A stretch of DNA of 5,994 nucleotides from Acidimicrobiia bacterium (GTDB lineage Bacteria; Actinomycetota; Acidimicrobiia; IMCC26256): positions 1 through 5,994 of the forward strand of contig JALRDW010000132.1 in the NCBI GenBank assembly GCA_023262065.1, given 5' to 3'. Of the stretch, positions 5,537 to 5,994 are shown piece after piece; position 1 is the first letter of the stretch, and each line of letters begins with the position of its first letter. The position numbers and the translations under genes were made by a program. A model generated the notes under the pieces. The model was given only the letters and a program-made list of their open reading frames with translations, made no database searches and had not been told where the DNA came from.

Positions 5537-5994
5537 GTGACCCCGCTCGAGCAGCTGCGCTGCCTCAGCATCATCGCCCACATCGACCACGGCAAGAGCA
5601 CGCTCGCCGACCGGTTCCTCGAGATCACCGGGGCGGTCGATGCCCGGGACCTGCGGGCCCAGTACCTCGACTCGATGGACATCGAGCGCGAGCGGGGCAT
5701 CACGATCAAGGCCCAGAACGTGCGCCTCGACTGGCGGGGGCACGTGATCAACATCGTCGACACCCCGGGACACGTCGACTTCGGGTACGAGGTGTCGCGC
5801 AGCCTCGCGGCCTGCGAGGGGGTCATCCTGCTCGTCGATGCGAGCCAGGGGATCGAGGCGCAGACGCTGGCGAACTGCTACCTCGCGCTCGAGCACGACC
5901 TCACGATCGTCGCGGCCATGAACAAGATCGACCTGCCGGCGGCCGAACCCGACCGGATCGCGGGTGAGATCGAGCGCGTGCTGGGCATCCCGGG
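5537..5994 (+). CDS. lepA: Elongation factor 4 (LepA), N-terminal part, 3' partial
   Basis: The frame gives 152 codons from GTG 5537 and runs off the window; the full protein is about 600 residues. The GTPase domain is complete through G4: AHIDHGKST (14-22, P-loop), [17 protein letters not shown] (44-60, switch I), DTPGH (75-79, switch II) and NKID (129-132). The [17 protein letters not shown] sequence and [19 protein letters not shown] (91-109) identify LepA over other translational GTPases. EF4 is a ribosome-bound GTPase linked to back-translocation or initiation of translation. The start gives the usual short N-terminus before [11 protein letters not shown], with no strong Shine-Dalgarno sequence. 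Two small departures from E. coli LepA are visible: the loop between switch I and DTPGH is about 5 residues shorter, and the usual DFSYEVSRS reads DFGYEVSRS. Confidence 0.96.
   Translation, partial: MTPLEQLRCLSIIAHIDHGKSTLADRFLEITGAVDARDLRAQYLDSMDIERERGITIKAQNVRLDWRGHVINIVDTPGHVDFGYEVSRSLAACEGVILLVDASQGIEAQTLANCYLALEHDLTIVAAMNKIDLPAAEPDRIAGEIERVLGIP

Noticed and set aside
3550..5826. Long open frame on the - strand (758 codons) opposite the DHPS-like gene, holA and lepA, and overlapping rpsT in another frame
   Set aside because: It overlaps four better-supported genes and shows only low-complexity composition typical of high-GC antisense frames.
5155..5967. + strand open frame spanning rpsT and the start of lepA
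   Set aside because: It is antisense to rpsT and out of frame with lepA, whose GTPase motifs are unambiguous in the frame starting at 5537.

Overview
The window is very GC-rich and densely coding, with codons ending mostly in G or C, GTG starts, overlapping genes and few Shine-Dalgarno sequences. This suggests an actinobacterium (Actinomycetota). The class Acidimicrobiia is my best guess from the shape of the LepA and LeuRS sequences, but that is an impression and not a measured placement. Both ends are cut inside genes, so this may be a whole short contig, possibly from a metagenome.

Layout on the + strand. Bases 2-721 are an open frame whose last ~185 codons are the C-terminal end of leucyl-tRNA synthetase (leuS). 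Its first ~45-48 codons read as the end of an alpha/beta hydrolase, so the frame is a chimera, most likely an assembly artefact. Next come a small HExxH putative metallopeptidase (727-1077), a 169-base leader, comEA (1247-1981), comEC (1978-3459), a degenerate dihydropteroate-synthase-like protein (3470-4078) and holA, the DNA polymerase III delta subunit (4075-5118). On the - strand lies rpsT, ribosomal protein bS20 (5115-5378), convergent with holA. A 158-base divergent promoter region separates rpsT from lepA, elongation factor 4, which starts at 5537 on + and runs off the window.

The genes combine housekeeping and DNA-uptake functions. LeuRS charges tRNA-Leu, bS20 and EF4 act at the ribosome, HolA loads the replication clamp, and ComEA/ComEC form the DNA receptor and the inner-membrane DNA channel. 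From memory, the order leuS, comEA, comEC, holA, rpsT, lepA is a recurring actinobacterial arrangement. The two unfamiliar members are the HExxH protein and the DHPS-like protein. The genes from 727 to 5118 are packed with 4-base overlaps (GTGA twice) and gaps of 5 and 10 bases. The exception is the comEA leader, the most interesting non-coding stretch: it can fold so that the comEA ribosome binding site is paired, and it carries a second GGAGG with no start codon that could compete for the same partner.

No RNA genes, insertion sequences, CRISPR arrays or clear intrinsic terminators were seen.
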